The position numbers were made by a program, and so were the translations under genes. A stretch of DNA of 64,000 nucleotides. Source: Ilyonectria destructans (Eukaryota > Ascomycota > Sordariomycetes > Hypocreales > Nectriaceae). Shown here piece after piece: positions 11,933 through 23,802 of the stretch (within the stretch, counting starts at the first letter, position 1; each line of letters starts with the position of its first letter). The notes beneath the pieces were generated by a model that worked only from the letters and a program-made list of their open reading frames with translations, was not told where the DNA came from and did no database searches. The DNA lies in the NCBI GenBank assembly GCA_020740775.1, contig JAHEWK010000010.1:1984001-2048000 (forward strand), written 5' to 3'.

Positions 11933-12393
11933 GTTGGTGGTGCAGGCAGGTTGAATTTCTTTTCGTAATATCAGAGATCTTAGGGCGACGATCGGACTGA
12001 AGCTAAGTGAATGGTAAATACCAGCTCTGCTTGTCAGGATTATTTATGATTCTGGATAAGTGACATGTGTCCGGGGAAACGACTAGCGCTTTAGTTCCCA
12101 GATTTCCCCAGAAAATGCCACCGGCTTCTCGTTCCGTCCGGATATCCGACGATGCAAGTGCGGAGGCATCATCAGACCAGAACTCGGACGAACCCACTAG
12201 AGGTTCTTCCGCCACCACCGGCAGGACCGTTCGGATCGACACAGCGAATTCCTCCAACGCCTCCAGACAATATGGTGTCTTAAATTATTAGTTTTGCCTA
12301 GGAATAGTTCTTCAAATTGAACAAGTAAACCCTATCATTTGGAATAGCCATCACTCAAAGCACACGCGTAGAATTTCTTCACCAACGGCAATC
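11933..12393. promoter_or_regulatory. Divergent promoter, P450 / extradiol dioxygenase
   Basis: 461 bp between two divergent ATGs. It contains the perfect palindrome CGGATATCCG (12139-12148), a CGG-N4-CCG inverted repeat as expected for a Zn2Cys6 dimer site, plus further CGG/CCG half-sites between 12120 and 12235. Binding is inferred. Confidence 0.5.
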
Positions 12394-13478
12394 ATGACAG
12401 CTATGCGACTCCCCGAGATTCACAACAACCCGTCAAAGATCCAGCTTGAACGTATTGCCCATGTGTACTTCGAGCACGTCGATCTTGAGGCATTCGACAA
12501 ATTTGCCAATGACTTCGGACTGGTCGAGGCATACCGGGGCGAGGATGTGATCCTCTATCGTGGCTATGGCAAAGACCCGTACTGCTACGTCGCTCAAAAG
12601 TCCAAAACTGGGGCCCAGAGTTTCCAAGGAGGAGCCTTTGTGGCCCAAACACAGGAGGATTTTGACAAAGCTGCCGCCATGGATGGGGCGGTCCTTTCGG
12701 ACTTGTCACCATTCCCAGGCGGCGGACGCAAAGTCAGCTTGCCAACGCCCCTGGGGTTCACATTCCACATTGTGTACGGGCAAGAAGAGAGACCCGTGGC
12801 AGAGAGTATTCCCTCTGCACAGGTTGAAAGCCTAGGCCCTCTCAATGGCAGCTTAACCAAGCGCAGAATGGGTAAGTGTTGCTATTGGGTCTTACTGTAT
12901 CCAACATATTTGTTAACCATGCGCTTCCAGGTCAGTTTCAACGTTTCCATCCTGGCCCTGCTATGATTCATAAACTAGGCCACTTTGGCTACATTGTGGG
13001 TGGCTGGGACGAAGAGGCCCGCTGGTACACGGAAAACTTCAACTTTGTCCCCTCTGACGTCCAACATGATCCAACCAACGAGGAGGTGGATGTAATCACC
13101 TTTCTCCATCTGGACTTGGGGGAGCGATTTTCTGATCATCACTCCTTGTTTCTCTCCCGCGCGCCGCCCGGGGCTAACGACCGCATGCATCACACCTCTT
13201 TCGAGGTGGAAGATTTTGATACGCAGCTACTGGGCCACCACTGGCTTGGGGACAAGGGTTACAAGTCCGTGTGGGGAGTAGGCAGACACATTTTGGGATC
13301 GCAAATCTTCGATTATTGGAGAGATCCAAGTGGGTTTACGATTGAACACTACGCCGACGGGGATCTTGTGAACACCCACGCTCCCACAAAGCGAACCAAG
13401 GCAGGGCCGTTGTCGGTCTGGGGTCCTGAGCTGCCTGCGGAAATGCATGAAGATGGAACAAAAGGGACCGCTGCCTGA
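12394..13478 (+). CDS. Type I extradiol (ring-cleaving) dioxygenase, VOC fold
   Basis: Two exons (12394-12871, 12931-13478; intron 59 bp) encode 341 residues. The protein has the two-domain vicinal-oxygen-chelate architecture of 2,3-dihydroxybiphenyl or catechol 2,3-dioxygenases. The catalytic C-terminal half has the three iron ligands: His177 in KLGHFGYIVGG, His246/247 in MHHTSFEV, and Glu298 in GFTIEHYAD. The stretch GRHILGSQIFDYWRDPSG closely follows the extradiol family signature (His, then D-P-x-G, then Glu). Such enzymes open a catechol ring next to, not between, the two hydroxyls (meta cleavage). No signal peptide; cytosolic. Neighbouring P450, FAD hydroxylase and FAH-family genes support a ring-cleavage pathway. 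Meta cleavage is much rarer in fungi than intradiol cleavage. The exact catechol is unknown. Confidence 0.87.
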
Positions 13479-14147
13479 GATCAACATGGTCTTGGAATTT
13501 GAGCTTGGCTGCTGTGTAAATTGTAAATAGAAATCATCACTTGATACTTTACATGAAATACTATACACATCTACACGCATGCATTCTTTTCTTTCCGTGC
13601 TCGAGAACACTCGTGAGATGTAGCACAAGATGTCATGAGCCCACAGACCCCTACAGAAAAGGTTGAGTACAGCCGATTTGTGACGTCAGCGAGCAATGAA
13701 TGAACCAGGTCAACCAACACTACTACCACACATACAAGTGCATCTACCAGCAATCTGAGTGGTCCCGGAGGAACTCTGCAGCAACCGCCCGAGCTAGCAG
13801 AAGATCCTCCGGTAGCTTGATCCGCGAGCCAATCAGCGGGGCCATAAATGACAGTCCGGAACATCTGAGACCGGGGTATCCTGGGCATTAGCGCATGTGG
13901 AGAAACCTTGGAGACGGCGCATTCTTTAGCGGCGGCGTGCGGAAACCCTCATGATCCCGGAATTCCCAACTCCGGGACAATCCTTGGATAGGCCGCGATC
14001 GGAAGATCAAGCCTGTTTGGTACAGTAAAGAGGCTTATAGGAGAACAATTGTGCTCGTACCTCAATGGGTCAGGATCCAGATCGAATAAGCCACTAGTTA
14101 GAAGTCACAACGTCTTGAGTTGCTTTGCCTATTCCACCTTTCTGAAG
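13479..14147. other. Intergenic region, no gene seen
   Basis: 669 bp between two genes read in the same direction, containing the 3' end of the dioxygenase gene and the promoter of the FAH-family gene. Several CGG/CCG half-sites occur between 13760 and 14000 (for example AGACCGGGGT, GATCCCGGAATTC); no coding frame is convincing. Confidence 0.5.
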
Positions 14148-15259
14148 ATGAATTCTTGGAACCATTTGATACGATTCATTGACAGCAATGGCAATGTCTA
14201 TTTTGCATCACCGCCGACTCTGGAGAGTGTGTCGAAGCTAACTGGCCTTACGGTTGATGGGTACAAGTCCTTTCCGGAGTTTCTGAAGGGGGATGGGAGC
14301 TCGCCAGTTGTAGTTCAAAAGGTAAGTGTAAATTCCTTACCCAAGAAGTAGAAATGATATTCTTGAGCATGATGTTATGACTTTTCCTGACTGAACTTTG
14401 TAGCTTCTTGCTCCAGTGCCCTACGAGGGAGATATTATCTGTATCGGAGTCAACTATCGCGAGCATGCGGCGGAGGCGGAGGTAAGTGAACAAGAAGGAG
14501 ATTTGTCTTACGGAAGAACATGATGTTGATGATGTGGTAGCTCACCGTCCCCCTCGATCCGGTTATGTGGTACAAGCCGAAAAGGGCTCTTAATGGACCG
14601 GGCGACATCCTTATTCCGAAAGCGGCAGCCAGTAGCTTTCTCGACTTCGAGGTAAGGATCGCTACCCGTTGTTTTTATAAATAGAAATGACTTGAAAATT
14701 CCAACGAATAATACTCTAACATGCCGCAGGGAGAGCTCACCATAGTTTTGTCCAAGGACACCAGGGATGTTAGTGTTGAAGAGGCAGCCGACTACATCCT
14801 TGGATATACCGTTGGCAATGATCTGACTGCCCGAATGTTCCAAGACCCAAAGCGTGCAGGGGGGCAGTTTACACGCTGCAAAGCCTTTGATGGATTCGCC
14901 CCTCTGGGACCAGTCTTGACGAGTGCAGCTGCTTTTGGCAGCTTGGATGACAAACGGATTCTCACCAAGGTCAACGGGAAGGTGTTCCAGGACAGTGCCG
15001 TTGATTTGATCCACGGCCCATCAACTTTGATCAGTTTTCTTTCCCAGGGTACGATTTTAGAATTAAGTGGCTTGGTGGACATTCTTGCTAACTGCTTCCA
15101 AATTTAGGAACTACATTGCCTGCAGGTACTGTGATCATGACAGGGTCTCCGCCAGGTATCGGGTATTTTCAGACCCCCAAGTATAGCTTGAAGAACGAAG
15201 ATATCGTTGAGATTGAGATCGCGTCAATGACCTTGACAAATAAGATGGTCTTTGAGTAG
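14148..15259 (+). CDS. Fumarylacetoacetate hydrolase family protein
   Basis: Five exons (14148-14321, 14404-14481, 14541-14651, 14730-15048, 15108-15259) give 277 residues, the length of the FAHD1/HpcE class. Motifs in order are DIICIGVNYREHAAEA, KPKRALNGPGDILIP, LDFEGELTIVLSK (with the metal-binding glutamates), YTVGNDLTAR, KAFDGFAPLGPVL and GTVIMTGSPPGIG. The family cleaves C-C bonds of acylpyruvates and beta-diketo acids or hydrates/decarboxylates ring-fission products, using Mg2+ in the cytosol. Between an extradiol dioxygenase and an FAD hydroxylase, the natural reading is hydrolysis of the ring-opened product; a hydratase, decarboxylase or isomerase role cannot be excluded. No targeting signal is obvious. 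Confidence 0.9.
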
Positions 15260-15943
15260 AGATATATACACTGGGACGATAGGAACTCCTACAAATATTT
15301 TCTGCATACTATAAACCTTTCTACTTTATCAATCAGAGCTTCGTAACTGGATTGGATAATTTGGCGTTGTTAAAAAACTAATCTATCCAGGCAAGAGGGA
15401 AGCCTATATACGGCTGGTCTTTTCAACAGAATCTAGGCTGGAAATTGCGCTTTGCCGTCCGAAATGTGACATCTCTTCCCATATTGCGAAACTATTATAA
15501 GCGGTAGCAACGGCGAGTAATCTTTGGCAATTTCAAAGCTACTATGTCCTCAGCCCTGCTAATCTAACCCAACTTCTTACATATTGAGGGAGATTTGAAG
15601 TTGCTGAATTTGTTTCCTTGAATGGGTAGTCAGTCTTGCTGCTTCTTGCAAGCAAATTTGCGGTTACTAAGGTGGCAGGTGAGGGATTTGGGCCATTTGG
15701 GAGTTTTCTCTGGGTTTACTCAATATCATCAGATAGATCAAGGCATGGAGTAGTTACAAACAATAAGAGCACACATTTAACACTACACCCTGTGCCAAAA
15801 GACACAATGGCGTATACAGTAAGATGACACAAGAGCTCTAGTATCTAAATAGAAGCGACATATAAACAATAACGAATGCAAAATACAATAATACGTCAAA
15901 GGAACCCACCCGAGGGAGGGTTTACCCTCTCTCATCCCTTCAA
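15260..15943. other. Convergent intergenic region
   Basis: 684 bp between the convergent FAH-family and FAD-monooxygenase genes. Moderately AT-rich, no gene or notable repeat seen; it holds both 3' ends. Confidence 0.55.
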
Positions 15944-18257
15944 CTAGTTGTTCTCCAACCTGTCTGAAACCTGTCGCAGCTGCTCTAGGAGCTGAGCCGG
16001 CGTCTGCGCCTGCGAAAAGATTATGGAATCCGGGCGAATCAACGCGTAATGCGCTTTTGCTTGGAACCTCCCCTTGAAAGCAGCTGGGTCGTAAAATGGA
16101 AGCAGGTGCAGTCCAGCCCCAGCCAGGTGCTCGGCTGTGCCCGGCATTAGTTTAGTTGTTGACAACGCGGACTTCAAGTCGCAGTTCGACGGCTCATCTT
16201 TGCACAGCTCAATAATCTCATCTGATAGGATGTAAGGAGGCAGGTTCGCATCCCTGAGTGCAATTTTGATATCAGAGGCTTCTTGCTCAGTGGGATGTTG
16301 TAAGACCAGAAGAGTAAGAATGGCTGTTGACTTCCAGAATGCGTGGTCGGAAAGGTAGACAGAGCCGTCAGCGGCCTTGAAGCATACTTGGGCAGCCTTC
16401 AAACCTCCACCTTGGTTCTCCAGGAAGAAGCCGCCGTCGACACCAAGAAACCCGGTCGAGCCAAAAAGGCGATTCCGGATGAACGAGTTTCGGAGAGATG
16501 GCACAAATTCCAGAATGCTGCTCACCATATTTATCATGGTGATAAACGCGGGCGACTTGCTCAACAAGATGTTGCCATTTTCCGAGGTCGTCGTGCTTGC
16601 GTCGTCGACTCCCTTTCGGCGCTCCCGCGACCAGCAGTCCAACAGGCTCTCCTGGTTTAGCACCAGTTGTTTGCGCGCCTTTTGGTTGCAGAGCAGTGCC
16701 AAACGCCAGGATAAGGCAAATGCGTCCTGTACACCGTTGGCGATTCCTTGAGCTCCAAAAGGAGGGAAGACGTGGGCCGCATCGCCGATCAAAATGATGT
16801 TGTTGTGAAACCATTTGTTAACCACCTTCTGTGTGAAGCTATTTTGCGTCAGACAGTCAGTTAAAACATTGATGTCCAAATCCTGGTACTCACTTGGCTG
16901 GGGCGCACCGCAAGACTTCAATACAGTCCCACGGAAATTGAACCGGGCTTTTCACAGCCATGCCCTTGCGCCTTGGGATTTTGTCAACACGTCTCCTCAC
17001 CTAGCATGTGTACGCTGGAAAGAAATTACTCACGAAAACCTCGATGCAGGGAGTACCAGGTGCGGCATTAACTGTTCTTCCAAGTGCTTCTCGAGATCGT
17101 CCGGCACGTAATTTGGAGGTAGTTCATATTCAAATCTGACAAGCAGCTGGTTAGTTCCACAAATAGTCGTCATCTTTCAGGACAGGGGTTTCAAAGAACC
17201 TCCAGTATTTGCCATCCTTCGGACCGAAACGCCCTGTGGCGATAGGCATTGTTGGGTGATTACAAAAGCTGGCAGTGATATTAGTTCCATTGATTCTCTT
17301 GACTATGGGTCCGTTACAGGGAATTGCACTCACTGCCAACCACCAGGCCAAAAGATGTCCCATAGCTCATCGGGTTGGTAGCCAATTTTCCACAGCGGGA
17401 AGCTCGGGTGCGTTGCAGGCGTAGGTAGGTTGATGCGTACATTTGCCGCAATCCAGGTCGCTTCGTATTTGTACCTGTTTTCCAGTTAGCGCTCCCCTGA
17501 AATGAGAGAGAGGTTCCCGCACAATCCTGTCACCTGCTCAATGCCTTTGTCTTCGAGGTATTCCTTGCGAACGATTCCACGTTTGCCGTCGGCACCAACT
17601 AGGTACGACGCTTTGAGCTCTGCTGTTGACCCGTCTTTGCGTTTGTAAGTAGCTTGCACACCGGTTTCGACTTCATTAATCCCCGTCACTGTGCATTCCA
17701 ATCTCAGTTCGGCGCATTTAGAGGCTTCGATGAGTGCCCGGAACTCTTTTTCTGCTAGTGAGTTAGCAATTTCAATCATCACCACAAATGTTATTTGAGG
17801 TGGTACCTAATCTTGGCTGAAGAATAACTGAAGCAGGGGGCAATGCCTGTGCGCCCCAGTCGCGATCTTGATCAATGCTGAGAAACGGTTTGGAAGTGAA
17901 AGACTTCCGATGAAAGTGAATATCCGTTAGATCTGCGACACACGTATTAGCTAAGATAATATTCCGCCAATGATGTCGTGCTAGTCAACTCACTCTGCCC
18001 GATTTCCTTCATTTTAGCGTGATTGACGCCAAGGAGTTCGACGAGGCGGTGGACATCCCCCGCGAGCGCAATTGCGCGCGGGTCTTCGCTGATCTCCAGT
18101 TCTTTCTCAAGGATGATGGACTAGACAATCGTTAACCACAGAAGCCCAATTTCCAAGGAGTATGAAGTCCGACGTTGATATTCTGATGATTGAGTGCGAG
18201 AGCCAGAGCCAGACCTGATGGCCCTCCACCAACAATGATGACGTCTGTTTCTTCCAT
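15944..18257 (-). CDS. FAD-dependent aromatic hydroxylase (group A, MhpA-like)
   Basis: Nine exons (18257-18174, 18120-17994, 17932-17807, 17751-17523, 17474-17334, 17268-17200, 17135-17034, 16947-16894, 16839/16838-15944) encode about 608 residues. The Rossmann FAD motif VGGGPSGLALAL is at residues 9-20, the DG motif is GADGKRGIVRKE and the GD motif is LIGDAAHVFPPFGAQG. INLPTPATHP, FWPGGWHFCNHP and FPWDCIEVLR are conserved blocks of phenol and 3-(3-hydroxyphenyl)propionate hydroxylases. The reaction would be NAD(P)H- and O2-dependent ortho-hydroxylation of a phenol to a catechol, the step before extradiol cleavage. The C-terminal thioredoxin-like domain (after ~430) ends with RPDSIIFSQAQTPAQLLEQL. 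Introns at 17522-17475 (48 bp) and 17033-16948 were placed by homology to family blocks and are the least certain. It is divergent from acetoacetyl-CoA synthetase. Confidence 0.87.
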
Positions 18258-18968
18258 CTTCAGTTATGACACTAGTGTAAGGGAGTAAGTCGACCAATCA
18301 AACAATTAATGCCCTTTGGTAGCTTTTATTGCTCTGTATGGCCTCTTAAAAAGTTGCGACGCCATAATGTTCCTCTTTTGTTGTCATTGCCCTCGCCTCC
18401 CTCGTGATACATTTTGGTGTAGCCCAAGCAACACGCGAGCCGCCTCCCTGATCCTCCGTAAACATGCCACCCTTCACGGAGAGATTTCGCTTCCACCGAG
18501 CAAGGATTCGTCGCATCCGGGAGGGCTGCAGCTTGCGGGGAAGCTCGGAGGAACTAGAAATAGGAAGGGTATGGGCTCGGCGGAACTAAAACAGCCCCAA
18601 GCCGAGGTTCCGACCCACACGGACTCTGGACGGCCCCGTACCTTTTGCACAATTGCTCCATTTCACATCGCTCCCCGGATGGTGGCGTAGGATACGGGAA
18701 TTTGAGTAATGACAGATTCACCGGACCGCGGTAATAGGACGCCAGCCGCTGAGAATCCCGAGGCCGGATCTGGCGGCTTTGGCGAAATTGTCCAGTCAGA
18801 AACGTCAAATTTAAAGACTTGAGCTTGGCTAATCAGTCGCAGAAATAAACACAAAAACAAGTCGTTTAACACCGACCAAGGAATTCAACCGACAGGACAA
18901 GACAGTACCACGCCTCACTTCGAGTAAATCCCATCGCAATCCAGGTGGCTTCTCGTACCTCCTTGAAC
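18258..18968. promoter_or_regulatory. Divergent promoter, FAD hydroxylase / AACS
   Basis: 711 bp between the FAD-hydroxylase ATG and the first good AACS ATG. A CGG-A-CCG pair (CACCGGACCGCGG, about 18719-18731) is a candidate zinc-cluster site. A short upstream non-coding exon for AACS is possible, since CCAG precedes the open frame at 18945. No gene seen. Confidence 0.45.
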
Positions 18969-21446
18969 ATGAGCGTCTGGTCACATTCCAGCCCTCACCT
19001 CACACGCCTCGATGCGTTTAGGAGGCATGTGAACATCAAATATGACCTGGCCTTGGAAAATTACGCCCAGCTGCACCAATGGTCCGTTCGAAGCCTCGAG
19101 TTGTTTTACCAAGAGCTATGGCTCTTTTGCGGTCTGGTCACCTCCCAACCTCCATCTCAAGTCGCCATTGGTCTCGAAAAGATGTGGCCTAGGCCACAGT
19201 GGTTCCCAGATGCCCGGATGAATTTCACAGAGAATTTGCTGTCAGTTGGAATGAGTGCACATCCGGACAAGATAGCAGTATCAGCTTGTCGAGAGGCTGG
19301 CACTGAGTGGAAACATTTGACATGGAGGCAGTTGCAGCACGAGGTTGCTCGATACGCGAGCGCTTTACGGCATGCTGGCGTGAAGGAAGGGGACCGCGTG
19401 GCAGGTAAGCAAAAGATCACCGTCCTTGCCACCGCCATATTTTCCGTGCTGAAGCTGACGATAATAGCTGTGGCGACAAACTCCTTGGAAACGTTGTTGA
19501 TCCTACTTGCTGCTGGTACCGTTGGCGCCATCTTCTCCTCTACCTCTCCAGACATGGGGACGAAAGGCATTGTCGAGAGGTACACACAAGTTCAGCCGAA
19601 GATTCTCTTTGTTGATTCCGAGGTGCTATATGGAGGAAAGACACGCGATTTGCGGGAAAAAATGCAGGCTTCGGTCGGGAAATTGAGAAAAGGAGTCAAG
19701 CAGCTTGCGAATGTTGTCGTCATCAATGGACCGCTCTGGGATGATGACAAGCTGTAAGTTATTATGCCATGCATGGTAGCACGCACCCCAAAGCGAAGAC
19801 TGACCTTGATGGAACAGGCTCCCGCTTGATAGCTTCCTTCGCGTCCCTACTGAACCGCTCGAGTTCACGCAAGTAGGGTTTGACCATCCTATCTACATTC
19901 TTTATTCGTGGGTATATCCGGTCACCTCAGTAGATGAGAAGTAGCTAACAACGTCAGGTCTGGTACCACGGGTCCACCGAAGTGTAAGTAGTAGATTATT
20001 CTCATCAAAGTGGAGGATCATTCATCGTCTGCTAAAGTCATCTTACCAACTAACACCATATTAGGCATCTGCCACTCTGGAGGTGGAGCGCTGCTCAAGC
20101 ACAAGATTGACCTCGCCTTGGGATTGGACCTCGGAATAGACTCGACATATTACCAGTATACTACGGTATGTTGTCGTCATTCCATTCTAAGTTGAATAAT
20201 TCTCACACTAACATTGTATAGACTGGGTGGATGATGTGGAATCTATTGGTTGGCGCTCTCAGTGTCGGGTCAAGAATAGTTCTATATGATGGGAACCCGA
20301 TGGAGCCTTCTCCATCGTTCCAGCTCCGTTTGCTAGAGGAGCAAGGGTATGTCACCCCTCAGACTACTTGTTCTACTTATCTGCCACCGTTGGTATAATG
20401 CTAACTACAAGGGTGTCGAAAGGGTTACGCACTGGGGCACCAGCCCAAAGTTTCTCAACGCAATCATGCACGACCTCAAAGGCGCACTGCCTCCACTAAC
20501 GAGCTTACAAGCGACTCTTACGTCTGGGTCAGCACTTTCTACCGAGACGTTTGAATGGTTCTATAATACCTTCCCAAAACGGGTGGCTCTCCAAAACGGC
20601 TCTGGAGGGACAGATATGCTTGGTGGCAGTGAGTATACCAGGTTGGACTGTCGTGCGTATTTGCTAATATATGATGCGCAGTTGTCGGTGGCAACAACTT
20701 AGTACCCATAAGTGGGAGCGAGCTTGCCGTTGCTACTCTAGGAATGGATGTACAGATTTGGGACGAAAGCGGTCAAAATATCGACGCAACAGGAGAAAGA
20801 GGAGAGCTCGTCATCACAACACCTTTCCCGAGCATGCCTGTGACCTTCTGGGGCGACGGTGGACTTGAAAAGTACCGCAAGGCGTATTTTGATACGTTTC
20901 CAGGGATTTGGTGCCATGGCGACTTTATGTCGCAAAATCCCAAGACAAAAGGCTACCTCATACACGGTCGTAGTGATGGCGTCCTCAACCCAGGAGGTAA
21001 GAACCCATTTCCCATCTTCCCAGCGACAGTATACTAACAGACCTCTGGGCGTCCGGTTTGGCTCAGCCGAGATATATAATGTTGTCGAGAAATTTGCCGA
21101 GCTTGAGGATTTTGTTGCCGTCGGGCAGAGGCGCCCAATTGACAAGGATGAGCAAGTGCTGCTTTTCGTCAAAATGAGAAATGACGCCGTCCTCGGGGCA
21201 CCACTGCTGTCCAAGATCCGCGACGCTATAAGGACAATGCTCAGTCCCAGACACGTTCCATCGCATATTTTCCAGGTCCAAAACCTTCCTTACACAATGA
21301 ACGGAAAAAGAATCGAGAATGCCATCAAGAGCGTGGTATGCGGGGAGACAGTGAAAAACACTGGTTCCATTATAAACCCAGAGTGTTTGAAGGAGTACGA
21401 ACAGTATGCAAAGCTGCCAGCATGTGGTTTGGTGGCTAAGTTGTAA
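18969..21446 (+). CDS. Acetoacetyl-CoA synthetase
   Basis: Nine exons: 18969-19404, 19468-19753, 19818-19907, 19958-19983, 20065-20165, 20222-20346, 20423-20628, 20682-20996 and 21049-21446; 660 residues, typical for the family. It is an ATP-dependent acyl-CoA synthetase of the ANL fold, activating acetoacetate in the cytosol. Visible are the AACS N-terminal block (FPDARMNFTENLL), the P-loop YSSGTTGPPK split over two exons, TGWMMWN, HWGTSPKFLNAIM, GSGGTDMLGG, GERGELV, HGRSDGVLNPGGVRFGSAE and the C-terminal catalytic Lys region (TMNGKRIENAIKSV). To keep the conserved VRFGSAEIYN block in frame, the last intron (20997-21048) must end in TGG rather than AG, an oddity discussed in the findings. 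In the cluster it would trap acetoacetate released by the FAH-family enzyme. Confidence 0.88.
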
Positions 21447-21528
21447 GGCGAACACATTCTGGAGGTTAGATTCGGTTATACTGCAGCTATTTCCCATTGC
21501 GATAGCATATTTTCAAGTAGAATTAGAT

Positions 21529-23802
21529 TTAAGTAAGGACTAATCGAGTATCATGGTTTGCTACGACAGATTTCCAATGCAAATTTTCACAACCGGGCGC
21601 TTCCCTCGCACGCCACACCTCCACAACAAGGTCGTGTGCGGTAGAGAACATCCCAATACCACTGCTCTGCGCATTGTTGAGCAGCCATATTGATAATTCC
21701 TCCCTGAGTTCAACACTGTTTGTCTCGCAACCCGCAATGAAGGCAGGCCAGCATATCCCGGGTGACGTATCGCCGTACTCTTGCTTCTGCGATTCGTAAC
21801 GAAACAACGATTTCGCTGTCTTTTCAACGTAATGTTGAAGCACCAACAACCCCATATCGCACACATGGCGATAGAAATAGACGATGAGTGCAGAGTGAAG
21901 TGCTTCGGTCAAGTCAAATAGTAGCGCTGTGCGGCGCTCGACCTCTTCTTCTCCACCTTGCCTGCTAGATGTTGAGCTTGGGGCGTCTTGACCTTGGCCT
22001 TGATCCCTCAGAAGATGCGGATTTTCGAAGGACATTATTGTGTCATCTAGCTCTTTTATCCTCAGTGACATCTGAGCAGTCAAGCCAGAAGTATATCTGA
22101 GCTCGGCCACTTCATTTCCGAGAGCTGTAGTCTGCCAGACCAGATGAAAGAGATTTTGCGGGATACCGTAGATCTTTTCCAGCATACTGGCGACCTCGAT
22201 GTCATGTGGCAAGATTGATGTACTCGTCTCGGGCGCTGGTTTGTCTCCTTGTGAAAATAGTAGGTCTTTTCTGGGATTGTGTTTCCACATGGAGGAATAC
22301 CGACCGGCTTCATTCCCAGACCCAGCATCCATCGGATTGCATGGAATTCTAATGTTCGAGCTGGGATGCGCGCATTCTTCAAATACTCTCATGTAGACGT
22401 ACATAGCATGCAGGATGATGACTTTCTTGGACTTTTGCGCCTTCTGAATGCCATATGCATTTATCAAGCGACCGGCATCAAGAAGAAAATATCTTGCTTC
22501 TTGCATCTCTCCTGCGAAAACCTACCGAAAGGTCAGTATTAGTAGAAAAAATGTCCTGAAAGACTTACGCAAGCCGTCACTAGGTTGAGAAAAGCCATGA
22601 GCATTTCCTCGTACTTGGCCACTTTGGTGGTCCCAGGCCTCTTTTGAAGACATGCTTGGAGCCGCTTTTTTGCAAGTCGGAAGCATTGACTGCCAAGCAC
22701 TGCCAGATCATCACCAGCCCCAGGAATTGCAGCCAGTTTATGGTGTAGGTGGTAGGCGCTTGTTGACAGAACAGAGAAAAGGACAGAGACTCTCGCATCG
22801 TTGGATCGTCCCATCATGTACAGATCGCTGAAAGCTGCTAAAGCGCATTTTAGATGCAGTAATACCCACGGCGGTTTGTCGTGCTTCAGAGGTGTGAGAC
22901 TGTTGACAAGGTCCATTTCATAATTTCTCAACAGAAGCTGAACTTGGTTTATCGAAAGCGACATTGTGCCGTCTAGGGCGATATCTAGCTGTGGTGGCTC
23001 TTTTAGAAAGGTTGCGCTGACAAGTCCCGTTGCATGGGACGATTCTCCCTTGGGCTTTGAGTCTTCTAGATCCTGGACGGCTTCCTCTGGTTCTCCTTCA
23101 ATCTCATTTTGGTTGATGTCTGAGAGGGTTGCGCCTGGAAGTCCGACCAAGTCTTCAAAGAAGGGATACGTCGGCCATTGTGGAGATAGCGGTTCGAATA
23201 AATCCCCTAGGTCTCCCCAGTTGTCCGGAGCCGAATGAGATGAACCGAGGAGGTCTTCTCCATTTGGGTACAACGTGGAAGAGAGAATGGGCCCCAAATC
23301 CGAGGGTTGGATAGTCGTGTTTGTGTCATTTCTTGATGCAAGTGGCACTGGTGATGAGTGCGGCAGCGAGTATGTGGCCGGGACGCGAAATGCACCAAAT
23401 GGTCCAACCTTGACAGAAGTGCTCCGACCTGTAAGACGCTGAGACGCTTCATCGACTTGACTGAGAATACCATCTATATTTTGCTCCGCTACTTGGTTTA
23501 GCAAGATGCCACACTCGTGGACACGCTCTTCATCTGATTCGGACGTCAGTCTACGGCTTGGGAGAAATGCATCTCGTTGACTTACCACTAAAAATACAAT
23601 GCCGTCGAAGCACATTTCCCCTTGAGTGAGCATCTTGTCGGTCACCATTATCCTGTCGAGACAGCCATATCAAGTCATTGGACGTCTCCTGCGCCTTGCA
23701 GTCCAAGTTGGAGCGCCGACACGCTGAGCATCGTGGAATCTGGCGACTGCATCGAATCTTTCGAGCTCGACAGGCCTCACACGCCTTCTTGCGCAGTTCC
23801 AT
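21529..23802 (-). CDS. Zn2Cys6 transcription factor
   Basis: Three exons (23802-23586, 23533-22569, 22521-21529; introns 52 and 47 bp) encode 724 residues. The cluster at residues 8-35 (CEACRARKIRC...CSACRRSNLDC) has the 2-6-6-2-6 spacing and follows MELRKKA directly, so the ATG at 23802 is the natural start. The rest is acidic and Ser/Pro-rich to ~250, then a helical region with LRNYEMDLVNSLTPLKHDKPPWVLLHLKCALAAFSDLYMM-type heptads (given here only as a description) that resembles the fungal-specific domain weakly. It sits between AACS (tail to tail, 82 bp) and a divergent ketopantoate-reductase-like gene, so it could regulate either flanking set. Confidence 0.85.

Noticed and set aside
12594..13193. 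Minus-strand open frames opposite the extradiol dioxygenase
   Set aside because: Shadow frames of a gene whose own product has all catalytic residues.
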